From NCBI RefSeq assembly GCF_008244685.1, contig NZ_VTFT01000001.1, positions 2,955,248 to 3,019,247 of the forward strand: a stretch of DNA of 64,000 nt. Direction: 5' to 3'. Every line of letters begins with the position of its first letter. The stretch's first letter is position 1. Shown here piece after piece: positions 48,589-59,810 of this stretch. Under the pieces are notes generated by a model, which ran no database searches, had not been told where the DNA came from, and saw nothing but the letters and a program-made list of their open reading frames with translations. This DNA comes from Luteimonas viscosa. Lineage in GTDB: Bacteria; Pseudomonadota; Gammaproteobacteria; Xanthomonadales; Xanthomonadaceae. Made by a program: the position numbers and the translations under genes.

Positions 48589-49840
48589 GCGGACAGCGCT
48601 TCCAGCGCCGCATCGATGCGTGCTTCCAGCGCGGCGCGCAATGCCTCGTCGCCGATGGCCGCCAGCGGCTCGCGGCAGAACGCCGCGGTCAGCAGGCGTT
48701 TCGCCGCGTCCTTTCCGAGTCCGCGCGAGCGCAGGTAGAACAGCGCGCCGGGATCGAGCTGGCCGACCGTCGCACCGTGCGCGGCCTGCACCTCGTCGGC
48801 ATGGATCACCAGCACCGGTTGGGTGTCGATCTCGGCGGTCGCCGACAGCAGCAGGTTCTTGTTCGACAGCCGTGCGTCGCTGCCGTCTGCGCCTGCATGG
48901 ATGGTGATGCCGCCATGGAACACCGCACGCCCACGCCCGGCACCGATGCCGCGCCACAGCAGATCGCAGCGCGTGTCGCGCGCGGCGTGCTCGATGCCCA
49001 GACGGGTATCGAGGTGGCTGCGGCCCGCGGCGAGCAGGACGCCGTGCGCGGCCAGCGTGGCGCGTTCGCCTTCCAGTCGCACATTGAGCTCATGGCGCGA
49101 CAGGGCGCCGCCCAGCTCGAGATCGACGCGGTGGTAGTGCGCATCGGCCTGCAGGTTGGCGTCGGTGCGCGTGAACACGGTGGCGCCTTCGGCGGCGTGC
49201 TGGATCCGCGCGTGTTCGAGGCGGGCGCCGGCGCCGAGCAGGACCGAAAGCAGGCCGTTGTCGAGGTGGCGGTGCGGGCCCGCCGACAGGTGGTGTTCGA
49301 CCACGCGCAAGGAGGCGCCTTCGCCCAGCTCGATGCGGTGGCGCAGGTGCCAGGCGAGGTCGGTTTCCGTCGGCGCGCCGATGAACACGAGGTGGATCGG
49401 ATCGGCCACCTGCGCGCCGGCATCGACACACAGACTGGCACCGTCGCGCGCGAGCGCGGCGTTGAGCCGCGCGAAGACGTCGTCTCCCGTGGCGTGGCGC
49501 GCGTCTTCGTCGCCCCGGGACGCCGGCAGGGTCGGGGAGCGGGCCGCGCTGTCGAGCCGGAGGCCGGGCGGCAGGTCTTCGAGCCGGGACAGGGTGGTGT
49601 CCACCAGTCCGTTCACGAACACCAGTCGCGGCGCATCGATGTGCGCGAGCGCGTCCGGGGAGACGGTCGGTGCGGTTTCCACCGGAGCGAAGCTGCGCCG
49701 CTCCAGCGCACGCAGCGTGGTGTACTTCCAGCGCTCGCTGCGCGGGCCCGGCAGGCCGTCGCGCAGCGCGGCGTCGAGCAGGGAGCGCCGCGCGGGATCG
49801 CCGGAGAAGCCGGCGGCCAGCGACTCGAGCAGCGGGCTGG

Positions 49841-49844
<4 letters not shown>
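48585..49844 (-). CDS. sufD: Fe-S cluster assembly protein SufD
   Basis: A 419-residue member of the SufBD family. The N-terminal helical part has ERWKYTTLRALERRSF. The beta-helix core and C-terminus have HADEVQAAHGATVGQLDPG, ALFYLRSRGLGKDAAKRLL and LTAAFCREPLA, with the conserved His in the AHGAT stretch. SufD pairs with SufB and SufC as the cluster scaffold. The GTG at 49844 overlaps the sufC stop (GTGA) and is preferred to the upstream ATG at 49880. Confidence 0.94.
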
Positions 49845-50605
<761 letters not shown>

Positions 50606-50677
50606 GGTGTACGTCTCGAAGCTGTCATTTCCGAACCGCAGGCGAGGAACCTGCGATCCGTCGTGGGTGAAAAGGAA

Positions 50678-50702
50678 GATCCCTCGCTGTGCTCGGGATG
50701 AC
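50678..50702. repeat. 25-bp repeat unit, copy 2 (sufB-sufC gap)
   Basis: This is the same unit as at 40855-40879 with one C-to-T change. It lies 13 bases after the sufB stop in transcript direction, so the transcript carries the hairpin between sufB and sufC. The flanking sequence differs from copy 1. Confidence 0.65.
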
Positions 50703-50715
50703 GAACGTGGTCCGG

Positions 50716-52176
<1,461 letters not shown>

Positions 52177-52225
52177 GGGGCTGCCTGGGGTATCCATGTG
52201 GGTGGCGTCCTGTCCGGAAACCGGA

Positions 52226-52681
52226 TTACGCATTGGCCAGCCGGGCGGCGATGCGCCTGGCGGGCGGGGGCGAGGGGGGCACGTCGTCGAGCATCTGCGC
52301 CAGGCTCACGCCGCGCAGCGCGTCGGCGACCACGTCGTTGATGCGGCGCCAGTTGGCGCGCACGCCGCATCGGGCCGAGATCCCGCACTCGCCGTGGTCG
52401 AGGCTGCATTCGGTCATCGCCAGCGGGCCTTCCATCGCCTCGACGATCTCGACCAGGCTGATGTCGGTCGCCGGCCGCGCCAGTCGGTATCCGCCATGCA
52501 CGCCGCGGAAGCCTTCCACCAGCCCGGCCTGCGCCAGCGGCTTGAGCAGCTTGCTGACCGTGGGGCCCTCCAGGCCGGCGCGTTCGGCCAGGTCGGCCGC
52601 GCTGAGCACCGCTTCCGGCCGCGAGGCGAGGACGGTCAGGACGACGGTGGCGTAGTCGGTAAGCCGGGTGACACGGAGCAT
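52226..52681 (-). CDS. Rrf2 family SUF-system regulator (IscR-like)
   Basis: A 151-residue winged-helix protein with [33 protein letters not shown] (recognition helix) and the Gly-rich wing [12 protein letters not shown]. Three cysteines in [14 protein letters not shown] are spaced as in IscR and would hold a [2Fe-2S] cluster. This is the SUF-associated Rrf2 type. It probably represses the suf operon when clusters are plentiful. The ATG at 52681 starts the HTH domain normally; upstream codons belong to the promoter. Confidence 0.93.
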   Translation of the reverse strand: MLRVTRLTDYATVVLTVLASRPEAVLSAADLAERAGLEGPTVSKLLKPLAQAGLVEGFRGVHGGYRLARPATDISLVEIVEAMEGPLAMTECSLDHGECGISARCGVRANWRRINDVVADALRGVSLAQMLDDVPPSPPPARRIAARLANA

Positions 52682-52698
52682 GGATGCGAATGGTTCTC

Positions 52699-52725
52699 GA
52701 AAGCGGACCAAAATTGTACGCTTTC
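52699..52725. promoter_or_regulatory. Inverted repeat, candidate operator of the suf regulator
   Basis: GAAAGCG (52699-52705) and CGCTTTC (52719-52725) form a perfect 7-base inverted repeat with a 13-base spacer. The spacer contains the -10 box (52713-52718). A dimer of the Rrf2 protein encoded just downstream bound here would block RNA polymerase. The sequence does not match the E. coli IscR type 1 consensus that I know. Confidence 0.55.
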
Positions 52726-52741
52726 CGGTGGTTCGGCTCAA
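52713..52741 (-). promoter_or_regulatory. Sigma70-type promoter of the suf operon
   Basis: On the minus strand, TTGAGC (52736-52741) and TACAAT (52713-52718) are separated by exactly 17 bases. They match the -35 and -10 consensus at four and five of six positions. The -10 ends 31 bases before the regulator ATG. Confidence 0.7.
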
Positions 52742-52878
52742 CGCGCGCTGGCCGTGCGATTCATGAAGCACGCGGATGACGGCTGTCACCCCCGGCCTCT
52801 GATGCGCGCCACTGCCGTCAGCGACGCCGGCGCGCCAGCATGGCCATGTCCACCGGCGGACGGCAGCGGGAGGGTGCG

Positions 52879-53058
52879 ATGGGATTCGAGACAGGCACGA
52901 CGGCGGTGGAGGACGGGCGCGGCCGCTGGCTGGGGCCGGCGCTGGTCGCCGCGGCGGCCTTCCTGCTGTGGAAGGCGGCGCGCGGCGTCCGCGACCTGGC
53001 CTGGGCCGCGTTCGGCCTCGGCATGGCCGCCTACTGGACCGGGCTGTGGCCGGCCTGA
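52879..53058 (+). CDS. Small membrane protein, unknown
   Basis: A 59-residue frame beginning MGFETGTTAVEDG, with a hydrophobic helix (WLGPALVAAAAFLLW) and a second near WAAFGLGMAAYWTGLW. GGGAGGG just upstream of the ATG at 52879 is a good ribosome site. It diverges from the suf regulator, and its 3' end overlaps the end of the convergent cytochrome gene by 28 bases. No family was recognised; it could be spurious. Confidence 0.5.
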   Translation: MGFETGTTAVEDGRGRWLGPALVAAAAFLLWKAARGVRDLAWAAFGLGMAAYWTGLWPA

Positions 53059-53612
53059 GGCGACTGCGCGATCGGCTCGCCGGCGGTGCCCGGGCCCGGG
53101 GGCGGCAACACCAGCTGGTAATAGGGCTCGGGTGGTACCTGGCCCGGCGGCAGCGCCGCCGGCGCCGCGGTTCCTGCCGGACCGAGCGAACGCACGAAGC
53201 GATGGATCGCGCGGCGGTCGTGCTCGCGCATCTGCCGCAGCATGAAGTCGGGCATGATCGGACGGGTATGCAGGTTGGCGGTATAGGCCAGCCACTGCGC
53301 TTCGTCGAGGCCGGCGACGGTCAGCCGCAGGTTGGTGGCATACGTCGTGCCCCACGGCCCGTGGTAGCCCAGCGGCGAGCCGGTGAGCCATTCCGCGGTC
53401 GGGACCTCGCCGCCGCGCTCGGCATAACCGGCCGTGTGGCAGTCGTTGCAGCCGGCGATACGCACGATGTACTCGCCATGCGCGACGAGGACTTCGTCCG
53501 GCGCAACGGTTCCGGCGCTCGTGGCGGGCACCGCCGGCACGGGCTGGCATCCACCCTGGGCGCAGGCGAGCAGCAGGCAGGCGGGCAGGCGCAGGGCATC
53601 GGCGGTGCGCAT
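53031..53612 (-). CDS. c-type cytochrome lipoprotein
   Basis: A 193-residue protein. The signal MRTADALRLPACLLLACAQG has a possible lipobox at AQGGC. One heme site, CNDCH, lies near 55-59, and a candidate axial Met is in RPIMPDFM. The region between resembles the class I mono-heme cytochromes associated with periplasmic dehydrogenases (YIVRIAGCNDCHTAGYAERGG). The C-terminal ~40 residues are Pro/Ala-rich. It probably carries electrons at the periplasmic face. No partner dehydrogenase is adjacent. Confidence 0.82.
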   Translation of the reverse strand: MRTADALRLPACLLLACAQGGCQPVPAVPATSAGTVAPDEVLVAHGEYIVRIAGCNDCHTAGYAERGGEVPTAEWLTGSPLGYHGPWGTTYATNLRLTVAGLDEAQWLAYTANLHTRPIMPDFMLRQMREHDRRAIHRFVRSLGPAGTAAPAALPPGQVPPEPYYQLVLPPPGPGTAGEPIAQSPQAGHSPVQ

Positions 53613-53792
53613 CGGTGTGTCGTCCTCGGGAACCTGGCCTGATCAACGTGGATCCGTGGTCCGGGCGGACGCGCGACGCCGTCCCCAGCGGGCGATGGCG
53701 GCCGCAGACAGCTCGTGTCCGCGCCGCAACGGCGGCCTGCCGGGCGCGCGGCTCGTGCCACAATGCCGTTCCCGCCCACTTCACCGCCCGCA

Positions 53793-54269
53793 ATGCCGAA
53801 GAAGAAAAAGAAGATCGAAGCCCGCCTGTCGCCGATCCACGGCAATGGCGTGTTCGCCACCGAACTGATCAGGAAGGGCGAGCGCATCGTCCGCTACAAG
53901 GGCACGTTGCGCACCCACGCCGAGGTCGACGAGGAATACGGCGACGACGACGAGGACGGCCACACCTTCCTGTTCACCCTCAACGACGAGTACGTGGTCG
54001 ACGCCAACGTCGGCGGCAACGTCGCACGCTGGATCAACCACAGCTGCCAGCCGAACTGCGAGTCCGAGATCGAGGAAGATGCGAAGGATCGCCGCCACAA
54101 GGACAAGGTGTTCATCCACGCCCTGCGCGAGATCAAGCCCGGCGAGGAGCTGACCTACAACTACGGCATCACCCTCGATGAACCGCATACGGCCAGGCTG
54201 AAGAAGCTCTGGGCCTGCAAGTGCGGCTCGAAGAAGTGCACCGGGACGATGCTCCAGCCCAAGCGCTGA
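53793..54269 (+). CDS. SET-domain protein lysine methyltransferase with post-SET cysteines
   Basis: A 158-residue protein with a complete SET core: SPIHGNGVFATELIRKGERI, the SAM/lysine motif RWINHSCQPNCE, ELTYNYG, and a post-SET zinc motif CKCGSKKCTGTM. An acidic loop (EEYGDDDEDG) sits in the variable region. The N-terminus is KKKKK. SET enzymes methylate lysines, in eukaryotes on histones; in Chlamydia a SET protein modifies a histone-like protein. The Lys-rich HU protein at 59811-60191 is a possible substrate. The ATG at 53793 is preferred to 53715 because the extension is low-complexity. Confidence 0.9.
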   Translation: MPKKKKKIEARLSPIHGNGVFATELIRKGERIVRYKGTLRTHAEVDEEYGDDDEDGHTFLFTLNDEYVVDANVGGNVARWINHSCQPNCESEIEEDAKDRRHKDKVFIHALREIKPGEELTYNYGITLDEPHTARLKKLWACKCGSKKCTGTMLQPKR

Positions 54270-54392
54270 CCGGCGCGCCCGCTGGCGGGATGCACGCCGC
54301 GGGCAAAGGGTTGCCATGACCGATGGGACGCGGCACCTCGTGTTGCCGCGGCTAGCCTGCGTGCCGGTGGAGGACGCGAGGGGAATCGCCCG

Positions 54393-56639
54393 GTGGGCTG
54401 GATGCACAGGTTCTGGCTGGTGGCGCTGGCACTCGCCCTGGTGGGAGGCCGGGCCGCTGCGGTCGAGGTCGATGGCCGGATCGATCCCGGCGAGTGGGAG
54501 GGCGCCACCCACGTCACCGATTTTCGCAAGGTCCAGCCGCTGACCGGCGAGCCGGGCTCGCTGCCGACGCAGGCCTGGATGCTGGCGACGCCCGACGGGC
54601 TGGCGGTGGCCTTCCGCAACACCCAGCCGCCCGGCGTGCCGCGCACCCGGCAGAAGGTGCGCCGCGACTTCGAGGAGCAGGTCGACCGGGTCAACGTCTT
54701 CGTCGATTTCGACGGCGACGGCCGCACCGGCTACGCCTTCACCGTGAGTTCCACCGGCGGCATCGCCGACGAGATCATCACCAACGAGAACCAGTTCAGC
54801 AGCGACTGGGACGGCCAGTGGCGCCATGCGGTAAGCGAGGACGAGGACGGCTGGAGCGTGGAACTGCTGGTGCCCTGGCATACCGCGCCGATGCGCGACG
54901 GTGCCGGTGGCGAACGCACCCTCAGGCTGTTCCTGGCCCGGGTGATCGGCTCCACCGGCGAGCGCACGGCGTGGCCGGCGGCGAGCTTCGAGCGCTCGCG
55001 GTTCCTGTCGGATTTCGCACCGCTGACGGTGCCGCAATACGACCAGTCGCTGCTCGCGGTCACGCCCTATGTGTCCGGCCTGTACGACAACATCGGCGGC
55101 GATGGCGAGGGCAATGCCGGCGCCGACCTGTTCTGGAAACCCAACGGCCGCTTCCAGCTCTCCGCGACGGTCAATCCCGACTTCGGACAGGTGGAAAGCG
55201 ACGACCTGGTGGTCAACTTCAGCGCCACCGAAACCTTCGTCAGCGACAAGCGGCCGTTCTTCACCGAGAACCAGGGCATCTTCGAATACACCACGCCCTC
55301 CGACTTCAGCCAGCTGCTGTACACGCGCCGGATCGGCGGACCGGCCGACGACGGCGGCGGCGCCAGCGACATCGCCGCCGCGGTCAAGCTCAACGGCAGC
55401 TTCGGCCAGGCGAAGTACGGGCTGTTCTCGGCCGACGAGGCGGGCGCCGCGGGCCGCAGCTTCTACGCGCTGCGCGTGGTGCGCGATTTCGAGACCCAGA
55501 ACCTCGGCATGATGCTGACGCACGTCGAGCGGCCGTTCCTCGACCGCGAGGCGAGCGTGCTGGGTCTCGACCACAGCTGGCGCCCGACGCCGCGCTGGAA
55601 CGTGCGCAGCCGTGTGTTCGGCAGCCGGGTCGAGCAGGACGGCGGGCGCAGCAGCGACCTCGGCGCGACCCTGTGGGCCGACTACGAGATGGACCGAGGC
55701 TGGCGCCAGCAGTGGATCGCGATGCACTTCGGCAACGAGCTCGAGATCAACGACGCCGGCTATCTCTCGCGCGCCAGCACGAACTACCTGCACTGGCAGG
55801 TCTCCAGGCGCTTCACCGACCTGCCCGAAGGCTCGCGCTACGCCTCCACCGACTGGCGCTGGCGCGTCAGCAGCAACCACAACAACCGCGGCCAGAAGCT
55901 CAACGACCAGTTCCGCATGAGCCGCCAGGGCCAGCTGCGCAACGGCAGCGACGAGTACGCGCAGGTCAACATCAACGGCGCCGGCATCAACGACCTGCTG
56001 CTTCGGGGCAACGGCATCGTGCGCCTGCCGGCGAACTTCAACGCCTATTACGAGTACTCGCGCCCGCGCAAGGGGCGCTGGGCGCACGATGTCGAGGCCG
56101 AGCTGTTCGGCGGCGGGCTGGCGGGCAACGACCGGCTCGGTGGCTCGCTGTGGTACGGCGCCACCTATTTCGTCAGCGACGCCTTCAGCCTCAATGCCGG
56201 CGCGATCCTGATCCAGCGCCCGGACTGGCTGATCTGGCAGGGACCCGACAGCGGCGACCTGGTCGGCGCGTTCGACGGCAAGGAGGCCAAGCTGCTCGCG
56301 GGACTGGACTGGAGCATCGATCCACGCCAGGAACTGCGGGTGAAGCTGCAGGCGATCGGCATCGATGCGCGCGCCCGCCACGCCTGGCGTTTCGACCCGG
56401 CGGGCAACGCGATCGCCACGGACGACGCCATCGAGGACTTCAGCGTACGCAATCTCGCCTTCCAGATCCGCTACCGCTACGAGCTGGCGCCGCTGTCGTA
56501 CCTGTACGTGGTCTACGGCCGCGGCGGCTTCGATCGCAGCACGATCGCGGACGGCGTCGACGAGGCGTTGCTCGACAGCTTCGATCTGCGCGACGACGAA
56601 CAGCTGATGGTCAAGCTCAGCTATCGCTTCGAACTCTGA
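54393..56639 (+). CDS. DUF5916 family protein: CBM9-like domain plus outer-membrane barrel
   Basis: A 748-residue exported protein. The signal peptide HRFWLVALALALVGGRAAA is followed by a carbohydrate-binding-family-9-like domain (VDGRIDPGEWEGA, VNVFVDFDGDGRTGYAF, WSVELLVPWH) to about residue 220. The rest is the DUF5916 region with VNPDFGQVESDDLVVNFSA and RPFFTENQGIFE, then alternating aromatic strands ending in F/L (MVKLSYRFEL), typical of an outer-membrane beta-barrel. The GTG at 54393 has GAGGGGA eight bases upstream; ATG 54402 is an alternative. The function is unknown, perhaps glycan-related uptake or binding. Confidence 0.83.
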   Translation: MGWMHRFWLVALALALVGGRAAAVEVDGRIDPGEWEGATHVTDFRKVQPLTGEPGSLPTQAWMLATPDGLAVAFRNTQPPGVPRTRQKVRRDFEEQVDRVNVFVDFDGDGRTGYAFTVSSTGGIADEIITNENQFSSDWDGQWRHAVSEDEDGWSVELLVPWHTAPMRDGAGGERTLRLFLARVIGSTGERTAWPAASFERSRFLSDFAPLTVPQYDQSLLAVTPYVSGLYDNIGGDGEGNAGADLFWKPNGRFQLSATVNPDFGQVESDDLVVNFSATETFVSDKRPFFTENQGIFEYTTPSDFSQLLYTRRIGGPADDGGGASDIAAAVKLNGSFGQAKYGLFSADEAGAAGRSFYALRVVRDFETQNLGMMLTHVERPFLDREASVLGLDHSWRPTPRWNVRSRVFGSRVEQDGGRSSDLGATLWADYEMDRGWRQQWIAMHFGNELEINDAGYLSRASTNYLHWQVSRRFTDLPEGSRYASTDWRWRVSSNHNNRGQKLNDQFRMSRQGQLRNGSDEYAQVNINGAGINDLLLRGNGIVRLPANFNAYYEYSRPRKGRWAHDVEAELFGGGLAGNDRLGGSLWYGATYFVSDAFSLNAGAILIQRPDWLIWQGPDSGDLVGAFDGKEAKLLAGLDWSIDPRQELRVKLQAIGIDARARHAWRFDPAGNAIATDDAIEDFSVRNLAFQIRYRYELAPLSYLYVVYGRGGFDRSTIADGVDEALLDSFDLRDDEQLMVKLSYRFEL

Positions 56640-56652
56640 GCGCGCAGGTCCG

Positions 56653-57348
56653 TCAGGGCGCGGCGTCGCGCAGGTCGGCCGAGGCGATGCGCCAGGCGCG
56701 CTGCTCCGGCGTGGCGCCGTCGACCACCGCGCGGCGCAGCGTGAACCGGCCGGCCTGTCGCTGCACGCTGCCGTCGGTGCGGGTGGTGGTGACCGTCACC
56801 GGCACTTCGACCCAGCGCGAGCCGGCGGCCGCGCCGACCGGGCCGGGCTCGCCGAACGTGGTCTCGATTCGGGCGATGTCCGCGAAGCCGGCCGCGAACT
56901 GCTCGGGCGTCAGTCCGCTGGCGCGACCGTCGTCGGACCAGGCCGCATGGGCTCGGGCGAAGTCGCGGGCGTCGATCGCCGCGTAGTACTCGCGCATCAG
57001 CGTCGCCGCCTCGGCGGGCATGGGCTCGGCCGCATCCGGTGCGGCCGGTGCGATGCCGGTTTCCGGATTCTCCTCGAGCGGCGGCAGGCCGAAGTTCGCG
57101 TCGGCCGGGAGCAATGCCGGTGGCGGCGGTGGCGGTACCTCGCCGGCCAGGGGCACTTCGCCGGGGCCGGGACGGGCCGGCATGTCGGTGACGGCGCCGT
57201 CCGCCCTGGGCTGCGGCAGCGGTGCGTTCGGGGTGTCGTCGGTCGCGGCGCCGGCAGGCGCATCCCGGTCGCAGGCCGCCAGCACGCACGCCAGCGCGCC
57301 TGCCAAGAGCGCTGCGCGCATCGGGGCGGTCCGGGCCGTGCGCGCCAT
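56653..57348 (-). CDS. Lipoprotein with Pro-rich linker, unknown
   Basis: A 231-residue protein with a signal ending in a lipobox (ALACVLAAC), a long Pro/Ala linker (GEVPPPPPPALLPADANF) and a C-terminal ~125-residue domain. That domain (LMREYYAAIDARDFARAHAAW, then EVPVTVTTTRTDG) resembles SnoaL/DUF4440-like small alpha+beta folds; this is a loose resemblance. A second Met at 57321 could also start it. It follows the DUF1439 gene by two bases. Confidence 0.7.
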   Translation of the reverse strand: MARTARTAPMRAALLAGALACVLAACDRDAPAGAATDDTPNAPLPQPRADGAVTDMPARPGPGEVPLAGEVPPPPPPALLPADANFGLPPLEENPETGIAPAAPDAAEPMPAEAATLMREYYAAIDARDFARAHAAWSDDGRASGLTPEQFAAGFADIARIETTFGEPGPVGAAAGSRWVEVPVTVTTTRTDGSVQRQAGRFTLRRAVVDGATPEQRAWRIASADLRDAAP

Positions 57349-57350
57349 GC

Positions 57351-57920
57351 TCAGCGCTCCAGCCGCACGACGACCACACCGCGTTCGATGCCGACCTCGC
57401 CGATCCGGCTGCCGGCGGGCAGCTTCGCCAGCAGGTCGTCGTCGAGCCGGTACACCGGTTCGGTGCGCGCGTATTCGGCGAGCAGGCTGTTGACGATGCC
57501 GCGTGCGCCACCGCGCAGCAGTTCGCCCGAGCGCGGGATCTCGAACTGCAGCAGTTCCGGCGCATCCAGGTGCAGGCCCTGCGTCGCCGGGTCGTAGCGC
57601 AGGCCGCTGGCCAGTGCGAGGTGGCCGGTGGTCGCGCCCTCGCTGCCGAGCGCGCCGAGACCGAGGTCGAACTCCAGGCGCAGGCGCGAATCGCCGGGCG
57701 CAATCGAGGCGCGAGGATTGTCCAGCGTCACCGTCACCAGTCCGCCGAGCTTGTCGAAGGTGCGCGGGAAGCGGTGGTCGAGATGGCGTTGCAATTGCCC
57801 GGGTGTGAATGCGACCTGGTCGCCCAGCCACGCGGACACGACGCCGATGGTCGAACAACCGGCGAGCAGGACGAGCAGGAGCAGGCTCGGGCAGATCCGG
57901 GAAAGCGGAAGACGGCGCAT
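57351..57920 (-). CDS. DUF1439 (YceB-like) lipoprotein
   Basis: A 189-residue lipoprotein with the signal ICPSLLLLVLLAGC. The body has FTPGQLQRHLDHRFPRTFDK, VTLDNPRASIAPGDSRLRLE and VGIERGVVVVRLER, the YceB/DUF1439 pattern. This fold binds hydrophobic ligands in related proteins, and its role is poorly known. Its stop lies two bases from the start of the next lipoprotein gene. Confidence 0.82.
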   Translation of the reverse strand: MRRLPLSRICPSLLLLVLLAGCSTIGVVSAWLGDQVAFTPGQLQRHLDHRFPRTFDKLGGLVTVTLDNPRASIAPGDSRLRLEFDLGLGALGSEGATTGHLALASGLRYDPATQGLHLDAPELLQFEIPRSGELLRGGARGIVNSLLAEYARTEPVYRLDDDLLAKLPAGSRIGEVGIERGVVVVRLER

Positions 57921-57987
57921 GCGACGGTCCTGGCGGAAGACGACGTCGATCAGTGTGCGGCCGCGGCCTGAACCGTCGCTGGGCGGA

Positions 57988-58419
57988 TCATGCCGGCGCG
58001 CGCAACGCGTTGCGGCGCGGCTGCAGCCAGGCCAGCAGCACGCCCAGCAGCACCATGCCGAGCGTGCCGAACAGCACCTGCTTGGCGACCAGCGCCGCCG
58101 GCAGCGGCTGCACGGCGTAATGGACCAGGTAACCGGGCACGGTCGAGAACAGGGCCATCGCCAGCCCGAAGCGCAGGCCCTGCGCGATCGTGGCGCGATC
58201 GCGGGCGTAGCCCTGCGAGAAGATCCAGGTCATCGCGAAGCCGAGCAGGCCGTGCGCGAGCAGCAGCCAGCGGAAGTGGCGCGTGCCGTCCGTGGCGTCT
58301 CGGTACATCGCCCCGAGCGCCGCGTAGTCGTCGCCGAGCAGCAGCCCGTGGGTCAGGAACGACAGCAGCAGCGCGGCGAACGACACCACGATGCCGCAGA
58401 TCCAGAACCGCTTGTCCAT
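57988..58419 (-). CDS. Small four-helix membrane protein, unknown
   Basis: A 143-residue protein with about four hydrophobic helices (WICGIVVSFAALLLSFLTHG, LLLAHGLLGFAMTWIF, LAMALFSTVPGYLVHYAV, FGTLGMVLLGVLLAWL). I know similar proteins from Xanthomonadaceae as conserved hypotheticals; no function can be assigned. It lies 67 bases upstream of the DUF1439 gene on the same strand. Confidence 0.75.
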   Translation of the reverse strand: MDKRFWICGIVVSFAALLLSFLTHGLLLGDDYAALGAMYRDATDGTRHFRWLLLAHGLLGFAMTWIFSQGYARDRATIAQGLRFGLAMALFSTVPGYLVHYAVQPLPAALVAKQVLFGTLGMVLLGVLLAWLQPRRNALRAPA

Positions 58420-58467
58420 CCCGCCTCCCGCACCCGCGTAGGGTCGCCGACGACGACCGCGGCCATG

Positions 58468-59028
58468 CTACTGCCGGGCGGGCATCGCGTCGATGGACGC
58501 GCCGGTGAGCTGCCATGTGTCCTGCGCGGGATCGTGCCGCAGTTCGTACCAGCCCGAATAGTGGCGCGGCGACTCGCCGCGCAGCCCGAGGCGCATCTGC
58601 ACCGGGATGCGCACCGCCGCGGGGACGGGCGTGGTGCCCAGCGCTTCGGGGGAGCGGTTTCGCGTGCGGAAGAAGCTCGGCGCCGCCGGCAGGCCGCGCA
58701 GGTCCGCCTCGTCGGCGTCGCGCGGCGGGCGGCCATCGGCCCAGAACGCGTCGGCGGCGACGTGGTCCTCGGGCAGTTTCGCCAGATAGCGGTGCAGGGT
58801 GGAGACCGCGGCGCGCATGGCGGCATCGTGGCGGTCGCGCAGTTCCGCACGCGCGAACGCTTCCTCGTCATCGCGTGCGGCGCGCGCGGCAGCGTCCGCC
58901 GGGAGGGTGGCCGCGACGGGGCGCGCCGGAGGATCGTCGGTGCCGCCGCGATCGCAGCCTCGCAGGGCCAGCAGCGCGGCCAGCGCGGGCAACAGCAGCA
59001 ACGGCAGCAGCAGGCGCGCGCGTGGCAT
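58468..59028 (-). CDS. Exported protein, unknown
   Basis: A 186-residue protein with a hydrophobic N-terminus (LLLPLLLLPALAALLALRGC) that could be a lipoprotein signal. The polar body contains HDAAMRAAVSTLHRYLAKLP and a C-terminal beta stretch (MRLGLRGESPRHYSGWYEL). The long upstream frame is Arg-rich shadow sequence over the DUF533 gene. No family was recognised. It follows the DUF533 gene by 20 bases. Confidence 0.65.
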   Translation of the reverse strand: MPRARLLLPLLLLPALAALLALRGCDRGGTDDPPARPVAATLPADAAARAARDDEEAFARAELRDRHDAAMRAAVSTLHRYLAKLPEDHVAADAFWADGRPPRDADEADLRGLPAAPSFFRTRNRSPEALGTTPVPAAVRIPVQMRLGLRGESPRHYSGWYELRHDPAQDTWQLTGASIDAMPARQ

Positions 59029-59048
59029 CGGCGGGCGTCGGGTTGCGC

Positions 59049-59702
59049 TCAGCCGGCGGCGTCGCGGAACTCCTGCTCGAGCCGCCGCTTCAGGGCGTCG
59101 TCGATCCCGAGCTGGCGCGCGAGTTCGTCCAGGTACGCGCGCTCCATGTAGTTCTGCTCGTCCGCGGCGACGAGGCTGGCCAGGTACATTTCCGAGGCGA
59201 TCTCGGGCGTGCCCGCCGAGCGCGCCACCTCGGCCGGATCGAGCGGCTTGTCGAGTTCGACCTTCAGCCACCGCTGCACTTCGGCCTCCGGCGCGATCCG
59301 TGCGAACTCGCCCTCGATCACCTGGCGCTCGCGCGCGTCGAGATGGCCGTCGGCCTTGGCCGCGGCGACCAGTGCGCGCAGGATCGCCTCGCCGTGCAGG
59401 TTCGCCTGCGGTGGCGGCAGCCGGTCGACGGTCTGCGGCTGCACCTGCGCGCCCTGCTGCGCCTTGTAGTCGCCGTAGGCGCGGTAGGCCATCATCCCCA
59501 GCGCGGCCAGCCCGCCGTAGGTCGCGAGCTTGCGGGTGGTCCTGTTGCGGCCCAGCAGCAGGCCCAGCGCGCCGCCGGCCATCGTGCCCTTGCCGAAGTC
59601 GGAGCCGAGCATGCCGCCGAGTCCGCCGCGGCCGTCGTTGCCCGTCACGGTGGTGGGTGCCGCGGACTTGAGCAGGTGGTCGAGGAATCCGTTGAGGCTC
59701 AT
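59049..59702 (-). CDS. DUF533/TerB-like protein
   Basis: A 217-residue protein. The N-terminal part is Gly-rich with short hydrophobic segments (GTMAGGALGLLLG, GGLAALGMMAYRAYGDY). The C-terminal ~120 residues are TerB-like helices (ILRALVAAAKADGHLDARER, EMYLASLVAADEQNYMERAY), the YebE/DUF533 signature with its acidic DGHLD metal-binding-like turn. It is probably an inner-membrane-associated stress protein. ATG 59702 gives the usual family start. Confidence 0.85.
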   Translation of the reverse strand: MSLNGFLDHLLKSAAPTTVTGNDGRGGLGGMLGSDFGKGTMAGGALGLLLGRNRTTRKLATYGGLAALGMMAYRAYGDYKAQQGAQVQPQTVDRLPPPQANLHGEAILRALVAAAKADGHLDARERQVIEGEFARIAPEAEVQRWLKVELDKPLDPAEVARSAGTPEIASEMYLASLVAADEQNYMERAYLDELARQLGIDDALKRRLEQEFRDAAG

Positions 59703-59753
59703 CGTCGTGTCCGGTCGTCGCTTTGGAGGTGGGACGCGCATCTTAGCCGCCCG

Positions 59754-59784
59754 AAAAGAAACGGGACGGCAAGGCCGTCCCGTT
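59754..59784 (-). terminator. Rho-independent terminator of the HU-like gene
   Basis: AACGGGACGGC (59760-59770) pairs perfectly over 11 bases with 59774-59784 around an AAG loop. On the minus strand the stem is followed by TTCTTTT. It lies 26 bases after the HU stop, which gives the gene its own transcript end. Confidence 0.8.
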
Positions 59785-59810
59785 CGTGGCGTCGCTGTCG
59801 CTTGCGGCGA

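Noticed and set aside
53781..56381. Minus-strand frame of 866 codons opposite the SET and DUF5916 genes
   Set aside because: The translation is Arg/Ala/Val-rich with no motif. The plus-strand genes have clear family signatures.
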